Of a stretch of 64,000 bases of DNA, positions 12,524 through 23,233 are shown in pieces (the stretch's first letter is position 1; each line of letters begins with the position of its first letter). A program made the translations under genes and the position numbers. Source of the stretch: Reticulascus tulasneorum (lineage: Eukaryota > Ascomycota > Sordariomycetes > Glomerellales > Reticulascaceae); the NCBI GenBank assembly GCA_001557505.1, contig LSAX01000002.1, positions 1,798,001 to 1,862,000 on the forward strand, given 5' to 3'. The notes beneath the pieces are model-generated. The model did not search any database. It worked only from the letters and a program-made list of their open reading frames with translations, and was not told the DNA's origin.

Positions 12524-13161
12524 TCATACCAAAACTGGGCCTACCGTAGGCAGAGTCATCACCGGAGGCACGTAAACGCGGCTCACCTCCACCGTTCGGT
12601 AGCCCGTAGGTGTCGCAGCCAAGCAGCCAGTCTCAAAGTAGTTCGTCTCTGTAGGGATGACACATGCCCTCGGGTTGCAAGATGGGCAGATCTGGACTGT
12701 CGCTGTCGCTGTAGTAGGGCAGCAATCGGTTCTAAGATGCAGAACGTAAGTGGCTGGCTGGAAGGAAGCTGGTCCTCGAGAGCTTACTGGCACGGGACGG
12801 CCAACTCGGTCACCTTGATGTACAATGGGCAATAGATGTCTGGTGCCATGCGGCAGGCGCACTTGGCTGCAATTGTGTGTTAGCTCCAGTCCATTTTCCT
12901 TGGAGGAACGATCGGCGTACCATCAAGGACGGTCGTCGTAGCTGTGTAGCACTCGTGCTCCCGCTTCCAGCTGGTTCTTCTGAAGTTATCCACAGATACC
13001 GTCGTACAATGAGATGGCATGGGCGTGACCGCAGGCTCAGCGGGAGCGGCAGCACTGGACAAAGGCAGTTAGCTGGCTGTTTGACGGACACGGCTACTAT
13101 CCGGACTTTCTCACCAGCTCCAGGCGGCCAAGAGGCCAAGGGCGACGTTTGCGAAGTGCAT
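12524..13161 (-). CDS. Small secreted cysteine-rich protein, four exons
   Basis: Not recognised as a known family. It starts at the ATG at 13161, which encodes a hydrophobic signal peptide (MHFANVALGLLAAWSC, cleavage likely after an Ala-Ala-Ala). Three short introns keep phase: donors GTGAGA, GTACGC and GTAAGC, with branch-like CTAAC sites before the first two acceptors. The model gives 155 aa ending at the TGA at 12526-12524. The mature part has 12 cysteines, among them KCAC, DCC and ICPSC pairs, and a Thr/Pro-rich tail. No membrane helix follows the signal peptide. It may be an extracellular protein or an effector candidate. No continuous ORF shows it; the consistent splice phases and the even cysteine count are the support. 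Confidence 0.68.
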
Positions 13162-14814
13162 GGCTCTGATGATGAACGGGAATCAATGAATCAAACGACT
13201 TTGTAGTAAAGCAGCATTCGCAGTCTTCGATAAAACTTTGAGGAATGGCACCAAAAGAAAAGCATGGTCGCGGGAAAGCACATCTCTTTAATAGCCACGG
13301 GATCCCGAGCCAACATTCAGTCGCACAGTTGGTATTGATGAGAACAATTCTTGACCACACAATATCCGGATCCTACCCGCACAATTGATCCCGGACACAA
13401 AAGCCCGTCGCCAACATTGGCGTCTGGCAAACATGAAGTCAGCCTCGCCACAGTAACGAGCCAACACTCCCCAGGTCGGGTCGCCCAACGGGTGCAAAAA
13501 ACTGAGGGCCAACACACACACCATGTGACGTCGGTGTTGTCCACGCCCCCAAGCCCATCGGAAACCGAGAGGACTCGAGCAAGCTGATCCTACTTTCTAT
13601 CCAGAAAGAAGGAAGGTAGCTCAGGTTAATCAATTGCCCGTAAAGTGCTGATAACAGCCCGTCCGAGCTGATGCTTCCAGGAAATCAAAACTTGGCGTTC
13701 TGAAATTCGACTTTCTTCTACGCGTACAAATAAATGAATGTACGTCTCGGCTGAATCAATATTGCAAGGAGCGCATATTAGGACTCTACGTCTAGGCCGT
13801 TGCCGACGCAAATATTGCATCTGTCTACTTGCCCCCAACTTCTCACCCGCCTTGCTATGTTCACTGGCTTGTTGATCCTTTGCCTGGATGTGAGAGACCC
13901 TTCTTCTCGGTAGCGATAAACATGAGAAAGTTTCCATCACACCTGAGCGCTCCGGTACATGACATTGTCAAAGTAGCCATGCCAGGGGCTATTATGCAAT
14001 TATCAACCAAGTCATATAATTAGCCGCAGAAACAAGGATCAAGAGATTGACCAGTTCTCTCGCTGATGTGCATGAGGGGAAACACCTCATGCCTCCCCAA
14101 ATGCAACCCACTATTGTCAATGTCCGTTGTACCTGGAATTGGGTGTGAGGAAGTAACATTCCCCGGATTCAGCTACCTTGCCCGTCGAGAGAGGGTGTCA
14201 TTCTCGGCCCAGCCTGAGCCGTTGTTGTGTTTGCCCCCTGGATGTTTGCGACTGTGGTGCCCATGGATAAATATTCTTTGCTCCAATGGGGGTGTGCTAG
14301 TCCTAAAGTTCGCCTTGCTCAAGTGAATCTCTGCAAGCGAGGGACCGATGAATCCTTGAGATTCTCAACATCGGTTTGTGTCGGTCTGCATTGATTGCCT
14401 GGCAGCCGTTAAACCAGGTATACGGCCACTCGGTCATATTGTCAACTAATTTACGCCATCTAAGAATACGACGGGCAGATTGAGCATGAGCTTAGCTATG
14501 CGGGATGCACGGAATCTCTCGAAGGCTTCTAGAATATTTCTATTTTTGTCTTTTCCCGTCCGCTCCTTGCTTTTAATCTACATATGTTACAGGACAACCA
14601 TGTCCCTCTAGTTGGCTGGCCACATCATCAGCTGCACTACATACTATACACATTGTACATATCTGTATGCCATATTCCGGATTGCTCTCCGCTCAAACAA
14701 GGGTTTCCCCCGCAGATGCTATCATGAACGCCCATCTTGCATAAGCAACACCATAAGCAAGCACCCAGTGTGTACGCCGAATTCGTGGCGTGTGACTGAC
14801 AAAATGTCGTCACT
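13162..14814. other. Intergenic region, no gene seen
   Basis: About 1.65 kb between the small secreted protein and the 3' end of RPO41. Only short frames with no signal peptide or domain are present. The part next to 13162 should hold the promoter of the minus-strand secreted protein gene. Confidence 0.4.
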
Positions 14815-17800
14815 TCACGAAAAGAAGTACTCGCTGCCCTTGAGTTTCTGTACATCAAAGTCCCCCTTCTCGGGCACTGCTGGAAAGGTCAAAGGCATCC
14901 ACACCTGTATTGTCGATGGCCGGGAGACCTTCCTTTTCTGCTCCGCAAGCACTGTCTTTTCGAAGTGTGTTGTCTTCATCGATTCCAGCAGCTGAGAAGC
15001 GAAGTGCGCGCCTGCAGAATCTGCATCCTCGTCATCTGGTTCTTGCTCCTCGGCTGCATCTTCAATGTCCGTGCCGTCCTCGTCGACACATCCGAGCCGT
15101 GCACCGAGGATTGACTCGTCTACTTCAGTGATTTCGCCTAGCCCAACTTCATTCATATCCTCGAGTTCCGCAAGGGCATCTGCTGCGGACATTTCTTCAA
15201 AGATACTGGCAGGCGTAACCATCTTCATTCCCTTCTTCACATCCTCGGTATTTTCCGATTGAAGAAGACGCTGTCTCTCATACTCAATAAGCAATTCATC
15301 TTTCGAAGACAATCGCTCCTTCTTCCTTAAAGCCGTGATCTTTTTCTCTACCGCGGTCCCCTGGTTGATTTGCGCCATGTATATTGATCCCCTATACCTT
15401 GCCTTAAACTCAGCAGCAAGACGGCCGACAACATCCTCACTGTGTATTCGGATGAAGGCGTCGCGAAGAACACGGTTCATGACATCGACATCAGCGGCGT
15501 GTGTCCAAAAGGAGTCATGCACTGCTGCGAATGTGAGCCCGAGATCATTGCATTCCAGCGCGGATAGGAGCATATGTGTTGCATCAAGTGAGTGAATGAA
15601 GTTGGGGGGGAAGGCCTGTAGCTGCTTTTTGCGATGTACTGGATCGGATCGTTCAGGCACGGTCAGTGAAAGATCCTGCAAAGAGGTTCGGATGACTCGG
15701 GTGCTGCTCTTGCGATATGGCTGAGCAATAGGCATCCGCAGTGGGGTCGTCCAGACGATGGTTGCCCGAAATTGTTGTAAAAGTTCGTTGGTAGTAGTTT
15801 TTCGAGTCTTGACCTTCTTCCTCGTTGTCTTGGACAAGGCTGACAAATCTCCGTCGCCGGCTATCTGCTCGAGCTGCTCAACAGACAGAGCTCGGCAAAC
15901 GCGACCACCAATATCACCCAGCCAGTATTGAATGTCGTGCGCGCCGCGAAACATAGATGATAGTGCCTTGAAGATCAGGGTCGAGATATAAGAAGCGAGT
16001 ACCATAGAATCATAGCCGGTACTCTTTTGGAGGTCTGGATATAGTGCATCCAGTTGTTTGCAGACTTGTTTCTTCGCTCCTGCGAAGGTTACACCGTAGA
16101 CATTCGTCATGACAGTTTGTTTGACGACCTTCCTTGTAACCTTCCCGTCGAGAGCCTGGGCAAAGGGATTGCCAACTTCAATGTCTTTCGCAACCTGTTG
16201 TTTTACCATGTCGGCAACCGCCGTGTAGACATCAGCCGGCCGGTCTCCAGGTTCAAGGTTGACTTGTCGAGCACCCCAGCTGTCTCCGCCAAGAGCAGCA
16301 TAGTGCTGTAGCCCGTTGCACGTGCCATCTTGGTGCACTGGCAAGTGCGAGACATATTTGGTTGGTTCTGGGGATTCCAGGGCTGCTTTGAGCTCGAAAC
16401 ATGTGGCTAGACATTGCCACGGGTCTTCGGCTTGGAGCCACCACCGGTTCCCGTTGAGTGGATTGTTGGCGGAGTCTAGAATGTTCGGCACGTTGTCCAT
16501 AGCAAAAGATTCTCTCTCTTGAAGGCTGGCTTTATCGAAGCCATAGACGTTAGCTAGGTGAACTTTGAGCCACTTAAGGCCCCTTTCCCCAAGCTCCTTT
16601 CCCTCGGCAAATCGCAGCAGTCCACGCACGTTGTCGGCCCCCATGTGATTTAGATATGTTGGTAAAGGATAGGCGCGGCCTCTGAAGTCGATGTTATGTG
16701 GAAAGTAGAACGTTTGGTTCCTGAAAGCCCGAGCGATTTCGAGTTGGAAATTCATGAAACAACGAACGGAATGCAGCCCAGATCGTTCATTTTCTGCCGC
16801 CTTCACAGCACGAATCCAGAATCTGCGCTCCGAAGGGTCGTCGGTGGAGTTGGGCTCGGCAGGGATATCAATAGAAGGATTCAAGGGTGGGATACTGGCG
16901 AGCGCTTCGCCAGTATTCCAGGCCTCCAACATGACGTTGAGGACTGGCGTGTTAACTCGCCAAGCGGTCTTGCCAAGTACATCCAATCCCTTGAAGACTT
17001 GGTCCATATCTCCGCGAGCAATCGCAGCGTCAGTATATATCCGCTGGTCCTTGTCGCCTTGTTTGATACGAACCAAATGCGCGGCACTTTCTAAGAAGCC
17101 ACCCTTGTCGAACTTTGTCCAGGGTTCAGGCTCCACGACCATGGGTAAATGCTTGGCCAAGAAGTCACCCTGTGGTTCCCGTCTCATGATTCCGACGAGT
17201 TCTTTGTTGAGGAGGACCATTCCAATCTTCCTGCCCCTTCGAAGTTGTGTAGAGTGCGAAAATGCAGGCTGGTATTGGCTGATCAAAGTCTTTGTTGTGG
17301 GGTGCTCCTTGACGACTTTTATCTTGGCAGTATCTATCAATGCTGACAGCAGGATGGATCCAATTTTTGCTCTGATCGCAACCGGCCAAGGAGTATCCGG
17401 TGATGTCGCGTTCTCCATCGCTTGTGCGTCGATCGGATCGTGATCGGTCTCCAGCAACGTTCCGTTCGCCTCTTTCTTGTCCGAGGCCTCGGTGGATTTG
17501 CCAACCAGCCAGACCACTCGTTTACGTTTCGTTTTCGTGACATGTTTCTTTTGAGATATGGCCCTCTCGGATGTCACCTGAGCGCGGATATCTTCTTCTG
17601 CAAGCTTCGCCAAGCTGACGATCGCTGTTGACAACGGCATTCCCCGATCGACGCCCAAGATCGCAACAGAACTGAGCGTGCTGAGAATTGTCACTGCCGC
17701 CAGTCTACTGGGCGTGGATTGTCGCAGGATTGGCCCATACACGCAACGATCGTAATCATCGGGAGTCTTTTTCACTGCAGCCTCGGAAGCTTCAATTTTT

Positions 17801-19041
17801 GCCAGTTCCTCCTTGAGACGCGATTCGACTGCAAGTTGCCAGTCGTACAATCGGGAGTTCAAGGACACGTGCGAGACCGATGTGTTCAAGCCCATCTTCT
17901 GCAGTGCCTCGTTCTCTTCCCTCCACCGCTCTACAGCCGCGTCGATACAATCGCGCTCCAGTCGAGCTTGGATCTCTTTGCGTTCTTGGAGTGGCAGTGA
18001 AGAAATATCACAATCCAGCGGAATATCGTTAAACAGACTAAGCGTCTGCTTCAATGTCTTGAGGCCGAAACCCTTCTGTGGTGTTGATAAAACTTCAGGT
18101 ACAGGGCCAAGCTCTGATGTCTGCGCAGAGGAACTGGAAGCACTCTCAGACTCGGAATTGGCCAGCTCTTCCGACATAGGGGCTTCCTCTGGTGCAAGGT
18201 TGTACGTCGGACAAATGCTCGTGATGATTGCAAGGTCCTGGTCGCTGAGAATCTCGGCCATGGAGAGAACCCTTAACCCGGCTTCTCCTGGTGCCATTCC
18301 CATATAACGAGTGACCAAGCGGTGTAACCTGTCAGGGCCATGCTCGGAAAGCAGGGAAGCTTTCAACATGCAGGCAACTGTTTCGGAAGTTTGAGGTAAG
18401 CCCTTGCTCCTGATGTGGAGCTCGTACCATCTGTGTAGTCCTTCCGCTTGTTTTCGGTCGGGGAATGATCGCAGTTGATCTAGAGATGCTCGCAGGTACC
18501 GATTGTGGAGAATGATCAACTCTTCGCCGGCCACACCATCAATGGAGCCGAGTCGCTTGAGAACCATTGATGCTCTGTCGACCTTTCCAACCCGCAAGCA
18601 GGCATCAAATACCGGGAGCATTTCCTCTACATCTCCAGGAATACCATGAAGATTCATCCTCGAGCGTTGTAAAGGGGGGGTGGGCTCCTGGAGAACGAGT
18701 GTCGATGATGGGTCGAATGACCGCAAGTCGTGATATCGTGGCCGCTGGTTTAAGCCATGGTAGTTCGGTATTGTTGGACTTGTCAGGGCTTCGAAAGAGG
18801 AATCATCGACAGGCTTGTAGTCATCGAGGAGAGTGGCAAGATTGCGGGCGGGAAGAAATCCCTGCGCGCCTCTTAGGCTCTTCCTCCTCCATGGTTGCGG
18901 TTCTGGTCGGGTCACCAGGAACCTGAGACCGACCCCAAACTGGTGACAGTGTGCGTATGAGGACCTCGATATTCGATTGGACGGTCGTAGAGCTGCTGCG
19001 CGGTGGAGAGAAAGGTTTCGGTGGCTTGGTCTAAGGAGCAT
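14815..19041 (-). CDS. rpo41: Mitochondrial DNA-directed RNA polymerase (T7-like single subunit)
   Basis: Transcribes the mitochondrial genome and primes its replication. It is one uninterrupted 1408-residue frame. The first 60 or so residues are Arg/Ser/His-rich with few acidic residues, as in a matrix presequence. A PPR-like, variable N-terminal extension and the N-terminal RNA polymerase domain follow. The palm and fingers show all key motifs: catalytic Asp905 in HQDGTCNGLQH (motif A), the RKVVKQTVMTNVYG helix near residue 968 (motif B) and Asp1176 in HDSFWTHA (motif C). The acidic stretch near residues 1330-1360 is a lineage-specific insert. Length matches Neurospora and yeast homologues. 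It diverges from ATP25, another mitochondrial expression gene. Confidence 0.97.
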   Translation of the reverse strand: MLLRPSHRNLSLHRAAALRPSNRISRSSYAHCHQFGVGLRFLVTRPEPQPWRRKSLRGAQGFLPARNLATLLDDYKPVDDSSFEALTSPTIPNYHGLNQRPRYHDLRSFDPSSTLVLQEPTPPLQRSRMNLHGIPGDVEEMLPVFDACLRVGKVDRASMVLKRLGSIDGVAGEELIILHNRYLRASLDQLRSFPDRKQAEGLHRWYELHIRSKGLPQTSETVACMLKASLLSEHGPDRLHRLVTRYMGMAPGEAGLRVLSMAEILSDQDLAIITSICPTYNLAPEEAPMSEELANSESESASSSSAQTSELGPVPEVLSTPQKGFGLKTLKQTLSLFNDIPLDCDISSLPLQERKEIQARLERDCIDAAVERWREENEALQKMGLNTSVSHVSLNSRLYDWQLAVESRLKEELAKIEASEAAVKKTPDDYDRCVYGPILRQSTPSRLAAVTILSTLSSVAILGVDRGMPLSTAIVSLAKLAEEDIRAQVTSERAISQKKHVTKTKRKRVVWLVGKSTEASDKKEANGTLLETDHDPIDAQAMENATSPDTPWPVAIRAKIGSILLSALIDTAKIKVVKEHPTTKTLISQYQPAFSHSTQLRRGRKIGMVLLNKELVGIMRREPQGDFLAKHLPMVVEPEPWTKFDKGGFLESAAHLVRIKQGDKDQRIYTDAAIARGDMDQVFKGLDVLGKTAWRVNTPVLNVMLEAWNTGEALASIPPLNPSIDIPAEPNSTDDPSERRFWIRAVKAAENERSGLHSVRCFMNFQLEIARAFRNQTFYFPHNIDFRGRAYPLPTYLNHMGADNVRGLLRFAEGKELGERGLKWLKVHLANVYGFDKASLQERESFAMDNVPNILDSANNPLNGNRWWLQAEDPWQCLATCFELKAALESPEPTKYVSHLPVHQDGTCNGLQHYAALGGDSWGARQVNLEPGDRPADVYTAVADMVKQQVAKDIEVGNPFAQALDGKVTRKVVKQTVMTNVYGVTFAGAKKQVCKQLDALYPDLQKSTGYDSMVLASYISTLIFKALSSMFRGAHDIQYWLGDIGGRVCRALSVEQLEQIAGDGDLSALSKTTRKKVKTRKTTTNELLQQFRATIVWTTPLRMPIAQPYRKSSTRVIRTSLQDLSLTVPERSDPVHRKKQLQAFPPNFIHSLDATHMLLSALECNDLGLTFAAVHDSFWTHAADVDVMNRVLRDAFIRIHSEDVVGRLAAEFKARYRGSIYMAQINQGTAVEKKITALRKKERLSSKDELLIEYERQRLLQSENTEDVKKGMKMVTPASIFEEMSAADALAELEDMNEVGLGEITEVDESILGARLGCVDEDGTDIEDAAEEQEPDDEDADSAGAHFASQLLESMKTTHFEKTVLAEQKRKVSRPSTIQVWMPLTFPAVPEKGDFDVQKLKGSEYFFS

Positions 19042-19732
19042 TGTAGAAGCTCACGGGAGTCGGGATTGACGGAATGAACGGCAGCTCAACAGAGATGAAC
19101 TTCTGAAGAGTTCTACTAAGGAACAAAAATACATTAAAAAGGGGTAACAACAGAAAGATCTAAGATAGAGAGGGAACGTGGTTGTTGCATGAGAACACGG
19201 CGTATCGAGCTGGTGTTGCATGATAGGAGACAGACCCGCGAGCTATCAAAAACTTTTGCCATCTTTTCTGGGGTCGAGTGGCTCCACAATGCCCAAAATT
19301 CACTAGTGCTTTGAGGTCACGTGCCCTCGCGTTGAGTTTCTCTCTGTCTATCCCCTGGAGAGGTCACGAAGGAATTGAGCAAGCCAAATACCTGGCGCCG
19401 GTTCAGTCAATCCCAGATTAAGTGACTCGGGTTTTATTCACCCAGTAAATTGTCATGAATGATTAGACATTGAGTACTGGCGGCCTGGGCAGAGGAACTT
19501 GTGGTGGTCATGGAGGTGCAATGCATTTCCTAGATTTCTTAGTGGCACGGGAGCTTTGCAGGGGTGGGGTTTTCCGACAGAATTTCTAGCATCTTTCCCA
19601 TTTAGTAGACATCCTCGAGAATCGGCTCTGCATTTACCTGGATCGAAGGTGAATGTACCACTTGCTTCACAGGGCAGACCGCCACATGATTTCTCTCCAC
19701 ATATAAGCTAGAGGCTATATGCCCGGTATAAT
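19042..19732. promoter_or_regulatory. Shared divergent promoter region of RPO41 and ATP25
   Basis: 691 bases separate the two start codons. A CACGTG E-box lies at 19318-19323 in the context GGTCACGTG, and a second GGTCACG half-like site lies near 19361. Binding by a bHLH factor such as a Cbf1 homologue is inference. Confidence 0.4.
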
Positions 19733-21538
19733 ATGGCAGCACGGCCAGCCATTGCAGCGTTTGGCTGCTTGCAATGCAGGAGCTATGCGCTGAAAGCAAC
19801 TACGGCTGCTGTTTCGACGCCGTTGCTTCGAACTGCTGCATTGTTCCAAGCGCCACGATTTCAACCTCTCGTTACTCGCAACCCGTTTTCTGTGGCCAGT
19901 CAAAATAAGTCGTTCGAAGGCACACATGACAGAGTCCAGAAAGATGCTGTTTCGGAAGCAGATGCAGATGAACAGCCATCAGAAGTGACATCGTCCAGCG
20001 AAGATGTGGCGGCCCCCTGGTATCTCCAAGTCGAACCACCTCGCCATCCTCCGAAAGAGCATGTTTCTGCGTTACCGAGTCTCCCCGAATCTCCTCCCGA
20101 CATATTAGAACCTCTTATGAAATACGTCTACGAGGAAATGGGGTTGGACGACCTCGCATTGCTGGATCTACGAGACTTGGTTCCACAACCGGCACTAGGA
20201 CCCAATCTTATGATGCTCTTTGGAACTGCTCGAAGCGAGCGCCATTTGCATGTTGCTTCGGGGCAATTCGTCAGATGGCTGTTGAAAAATTACCGTGTCG
20301 ACGCCAGTGCCGACGGTCTTATTGGTCCTGGAGAACTCAGGACAAAACTGCGAAGAATGAGAAGGAGAGCAAAGCTCCTGGGTACAAATCCAACGATGGC
20401 CATAGGCGAGGATGACGGCATAACAACAGGGTGGATATGTGTAAACCTCGGCACGATTGGGTTGAGTACTGGCGAGACAACAAGTATCGACGAGGAAGGC
20501 AAAGTCTCAGGCTTTGGGACCTCGATTACGGGAACGACCATTGTGGTCCAGGTCATGACCGAGGCCCGACGAGCCGAACTGAGTTTGGAGAGACTATGGA
20601 CTGGACAGTTGACAAGAAGTCGAGCGCAAGAGCAAGGACTTCAAGACGACGCAGCAACATTTTCCAGTCGTTTCGGCCAATTGCCGCCATCAAAGTACCC
20701 ACCCCTCGAAAAAGGAGGCAGAGGGTCGCAGCAGCAACGAAGGTCCATTTCGACTTCCAGTAGATTGTCATCAATCGCCTCTGGAATCCCTCCCAGGGTT
20801 AGTGATCAATCTGACCACGACATGCTCTCTGAGGCCCGGAAACGCATACATGAGATCAGATGGGCAGGGGCGCAAGTTAAACAGGAGGAATGTGTGCAGC
20901 TGCTTGGAGCAATCTTCAGGGCAAGCTCACTTGCAGATGACCACGCCCACAATCAAGCTGAGCTCTCGGCCAAACTATTGGAGACAATGTTTGAGCGAGG
21001 CTTGCCTATTCTCAACCATGAGACGCTCATCACAATGATCGAATCTATTGTGTACTCGGGGACAAGCAACAAAGCAATTCAGGACATCCAGTCAAATTTG
21101 GAATTCGTCCTCCTACGTGGCGTCCGATCCTGTCCTAACGAATCACATCTACTTCGTCTCCTGGATGCGTACGCGGCGCAAGGGAATTGGGAACAATTTT
21201 GGGAGACGTGGCGCGTTCCACCACGATACCTGGTTCGCCGATCTCCCGTCTTGTACCGGTTCGTCTACCAACGGATGGCCGAACTTGGGAATCAAGTACA
21301 ATGCATCGACACGCTTCGAACTTGTGTACCAGAAATGCTACGTGAAGAACCGCCAGTGCCTCCTGTAGGCCCGGTTTATGAAGCACTGAAGGCTTGTGTT
21401 CGCGTAGCTGATCCCGGTGCAGAGGGTCTGGCACAGAATCTGGTTTTGAATTTGGGCACAGATGACCCGAGAAGCCGGAAGATCGCAAACAGAGAGTTCG
21501 TCAAAATGCTGCGGCAGCTGGCAATCCTCAGGCAGTAG
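19733..21538 (+). CDS. atp25: ATP25-like mitochondrial protein (RsfS domain plus mRNA-stabilising domain)
   Basis: In yeast Atp25 is cleaved in mitochondria. Its N-terminal RsfS/Iojap-like part associates with the mitoribosome, and its C-terminal part stabilises the ATP9 (F0 subunit c) mRNA. The single exon encodes 601 aa. An Arg/Ala-rich presequence lies at 1-60. The RsfS-like fold is seen around residues 135-190 (LLDLRDLVP, then GTARSERHLHVASGQFVRWLLKNYR split around a helix). A Ser/Arg linker and a helical C-terminal domain follow from about 360. Length is close to Sordariomycete homologues. The start ATG lies 30 bases after a stop-rich leader. Alternative plain RsfS proteins are far shorter, so ATP25 is preferred. 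Confidence 0.9.
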   Translation: MAARPAIAAFGCLQCRSYALKATTAAVSTPLLRTAALFQAPRFQPLVTRNPFSVASQNKSFEGTHDRVQKDAVSEADADEQPSEVTSSSEDVAAPWYLQVEPPRHPPKEHVSALPSLPESPPDILEPLMKYVYEEMGLDDLALLDLRDLVPQPALGPNLMMLFGTARSERHLHVASGQFVRWLLKNYRVDASADGLIGPGELRTKLRRMRRRAKLLGTNPTMAIGEDDGITTGWICVNLGTIGLSTGETTSIDEEGKVSGFGTSITGTTIVVQVMTEARRAELSLERLWTGQLTRSRAQEQGLQDDAATFSSRFGQLPPSKYPPLEKGGRGSQQQRRSISTSSRLSSIASGIPPRVSDQSDHDMLSEARKRIHEIRWAGAQVKQEECVQLLGAIFRASSLADDHAHNQAELSAKLLETMFERGLPILNHETLITMIESIVYSGTSNKAIQDIQSNLEFVLLRGVRSCPNESHLLRLLDAYAAQGNWEQFWETWRVPPRYLVRRSPVLYRFVYQRMAELGNQVQCIDTLRTCVPEMLREEPPVPPVGPVYEALKACVRVADPGAEGLAQNLVLNLGTDDPRSRKIANREFVKMLRQLAILRQ

Positions 21539-22499
21539 GGCTGATGGAAGAGTGGCTCCATAGCAAGGCCGGGTCATATTCATAGTACCTAGTCGGAGGT
21601 CGGCGGACCCCGTATGACCTGTCTCTCCGCCTCATTGCGCATGAGCTATGTACGCTACACAACCTACATGTTATTGTAGTCCCTGATGAAGCTTAGTGTA
21701 ACAATATATATCTGACGCAGGAAGGAATGACAAGATACTGTATTATCTCGGTTGACTCTCAAGAATAGATTCAGAAATGGCATTGGTATGTTTCCGTGCA
21801 CATCGGATACAGTTGATGATCTCATCGCAACTTCATTCTCGTTTCTAGCCTATGCATTCTTCTCTGTCCTTTGACCTCGCCGACCTAGCCCATTGCCATG
21901 GTTTCGGGGTTTTTTTTTTGTTCGCGTTGCCTGGGCTTTGCTCTCACTTTATATTCCGCATTGGAGTGAATACAAAGAAGGGTTATAGAGTAGCAGTGTC
22001 GCAAGTGGCTCTCATGCCTCGCAAGCAACATGTTAGACCTTCCTTTTCAGTCAGGGCTCCGAAAGCGATAAGACAAACCGGCGGCACCTTTGTCGCGGAG
22101 CTGGGGGCGGGATTTCGGACGCTAGAAAGAACACGCCTTACCGTTGGACGCCGCCACTGGTTCGTGCGCTCCAGCTGTGGCCTTACCTTGGCGACGAATC
22201 ACCCATTTTGGATGTTACTTGCAGAAAATACAATTTCAAAAAATTACGTCAAGGCTTGGGCATTTTCTCTCAAGATCTATATCCAAAAATCAGAATGCCG
22301 GCTTAATCTTTCGTACCCATATTCTTTCTTATGTGTTTTCAGGTAGGTAAGTACCGATGCTGAGGACCGTCTTTCGCACGTGAAAAGTCCCGGCCCACAT
22401 CAGTCGTGAAATTTTTCATCTCCCCAACCATTCGCTTCAGACCTCAAGTCACTCCTTCTCAAAAACCTTCCTCGAGGAGATCATTTGTCTACGACCAAG
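21539..22499. other. Intergenic region with a candidate E-box before ADE8
   Basis: 961 bases. Frames at 21852-22350 lack any family features. A CACGTG lies at 22377-22382, 118 bases before the ADE8 start, and may be a promoter element. The rest shows nothing. Confidence 0.35.
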
Positions 22500-23233
22500 A
22501 TGGGTGAAACATGTCGCATTCTGGTAATGGCCAGCGGTAATGGATCGAACTTCCAAGCAATTGTTGATGCTGTTGCCGGCGGCCAGATACCAAACTCTAG
22601 CGTTATCCGCCTCATTGTGAATCGAGGAAAGGCATTTGCAACCACAAGAGCGGAGCAGAATAATATTCCTTGGGAGTACTTCAACCTGATATCGCACGGC
22701 TTTCAGGCAAAAAACGAAAAGGACCCAGAAAAACTACAGCAAGCCAGAGATAAATACGATGCGGCATTGGCAGAAAAGGTCCTCGGCCTGGAACTTAGGC
22801 CACATCTCATCGTACTGGCTGGCTGGATGTATATCTTTGGAAAGAGCTTTTTGACTCCCATCAGGGCCGAGGGCGTAAACATAATCAATTTGCATCCGTC
22901 ACTGCCAGGTTGGTCTCAACGATTTGAAAGCATCAGGGTTTTCAGCGGAATCTAAACTACCCTGATATAGGCCAGTACGTCGGTGCTGATTGCATCGAAC
23001 GAGCATTCGCGGACTTCCAAGTCGGTCAACTCAAAGGCAACAAGATGGGCATAATGGTGCACCACGTCATTGAGCAGGTCGATGAGGGTGAGGCGATCAT
23101 GACGAAAGAGATCGAGTGTCGCGAAGGCGAAGACTTGGAACAACTGAAGAAGAGGATTCACGCTCATGAGCACAAGCTGATCGTAGAGGCAACAGCTCAG
23201 GTTGCGAGAGAGATCCTGAACAAGGGGCAGTGA
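22500..23233 (+). CDS. ade8: Phosphoribosylglycinamide formyltransferase (GAR transformylase)
   Basis: Transfers a formyl group from 10-formyl-tetrahydrofolate to GAR, the third step of purine synthesis, in the cytosol. The first ATG is at 22500. Exons are 22500-22908 and 22971-23233, with donor GTTGGT after CTGCCAG and acceptor GATATAG, giving 223 aa. The intron falls inside the active-site loop, and splicing gives NLHPSLPGQYVGAD. Catalytic Asn130 and His132 precede it, and Asp174 lies in VDEGEAI. A phosphate-binding GNGSN loop sits at 13-17. Length fits yeast Ade8 (214). It is a stand-alone enzyme, as usual in fungi. Confidence 0.95.
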
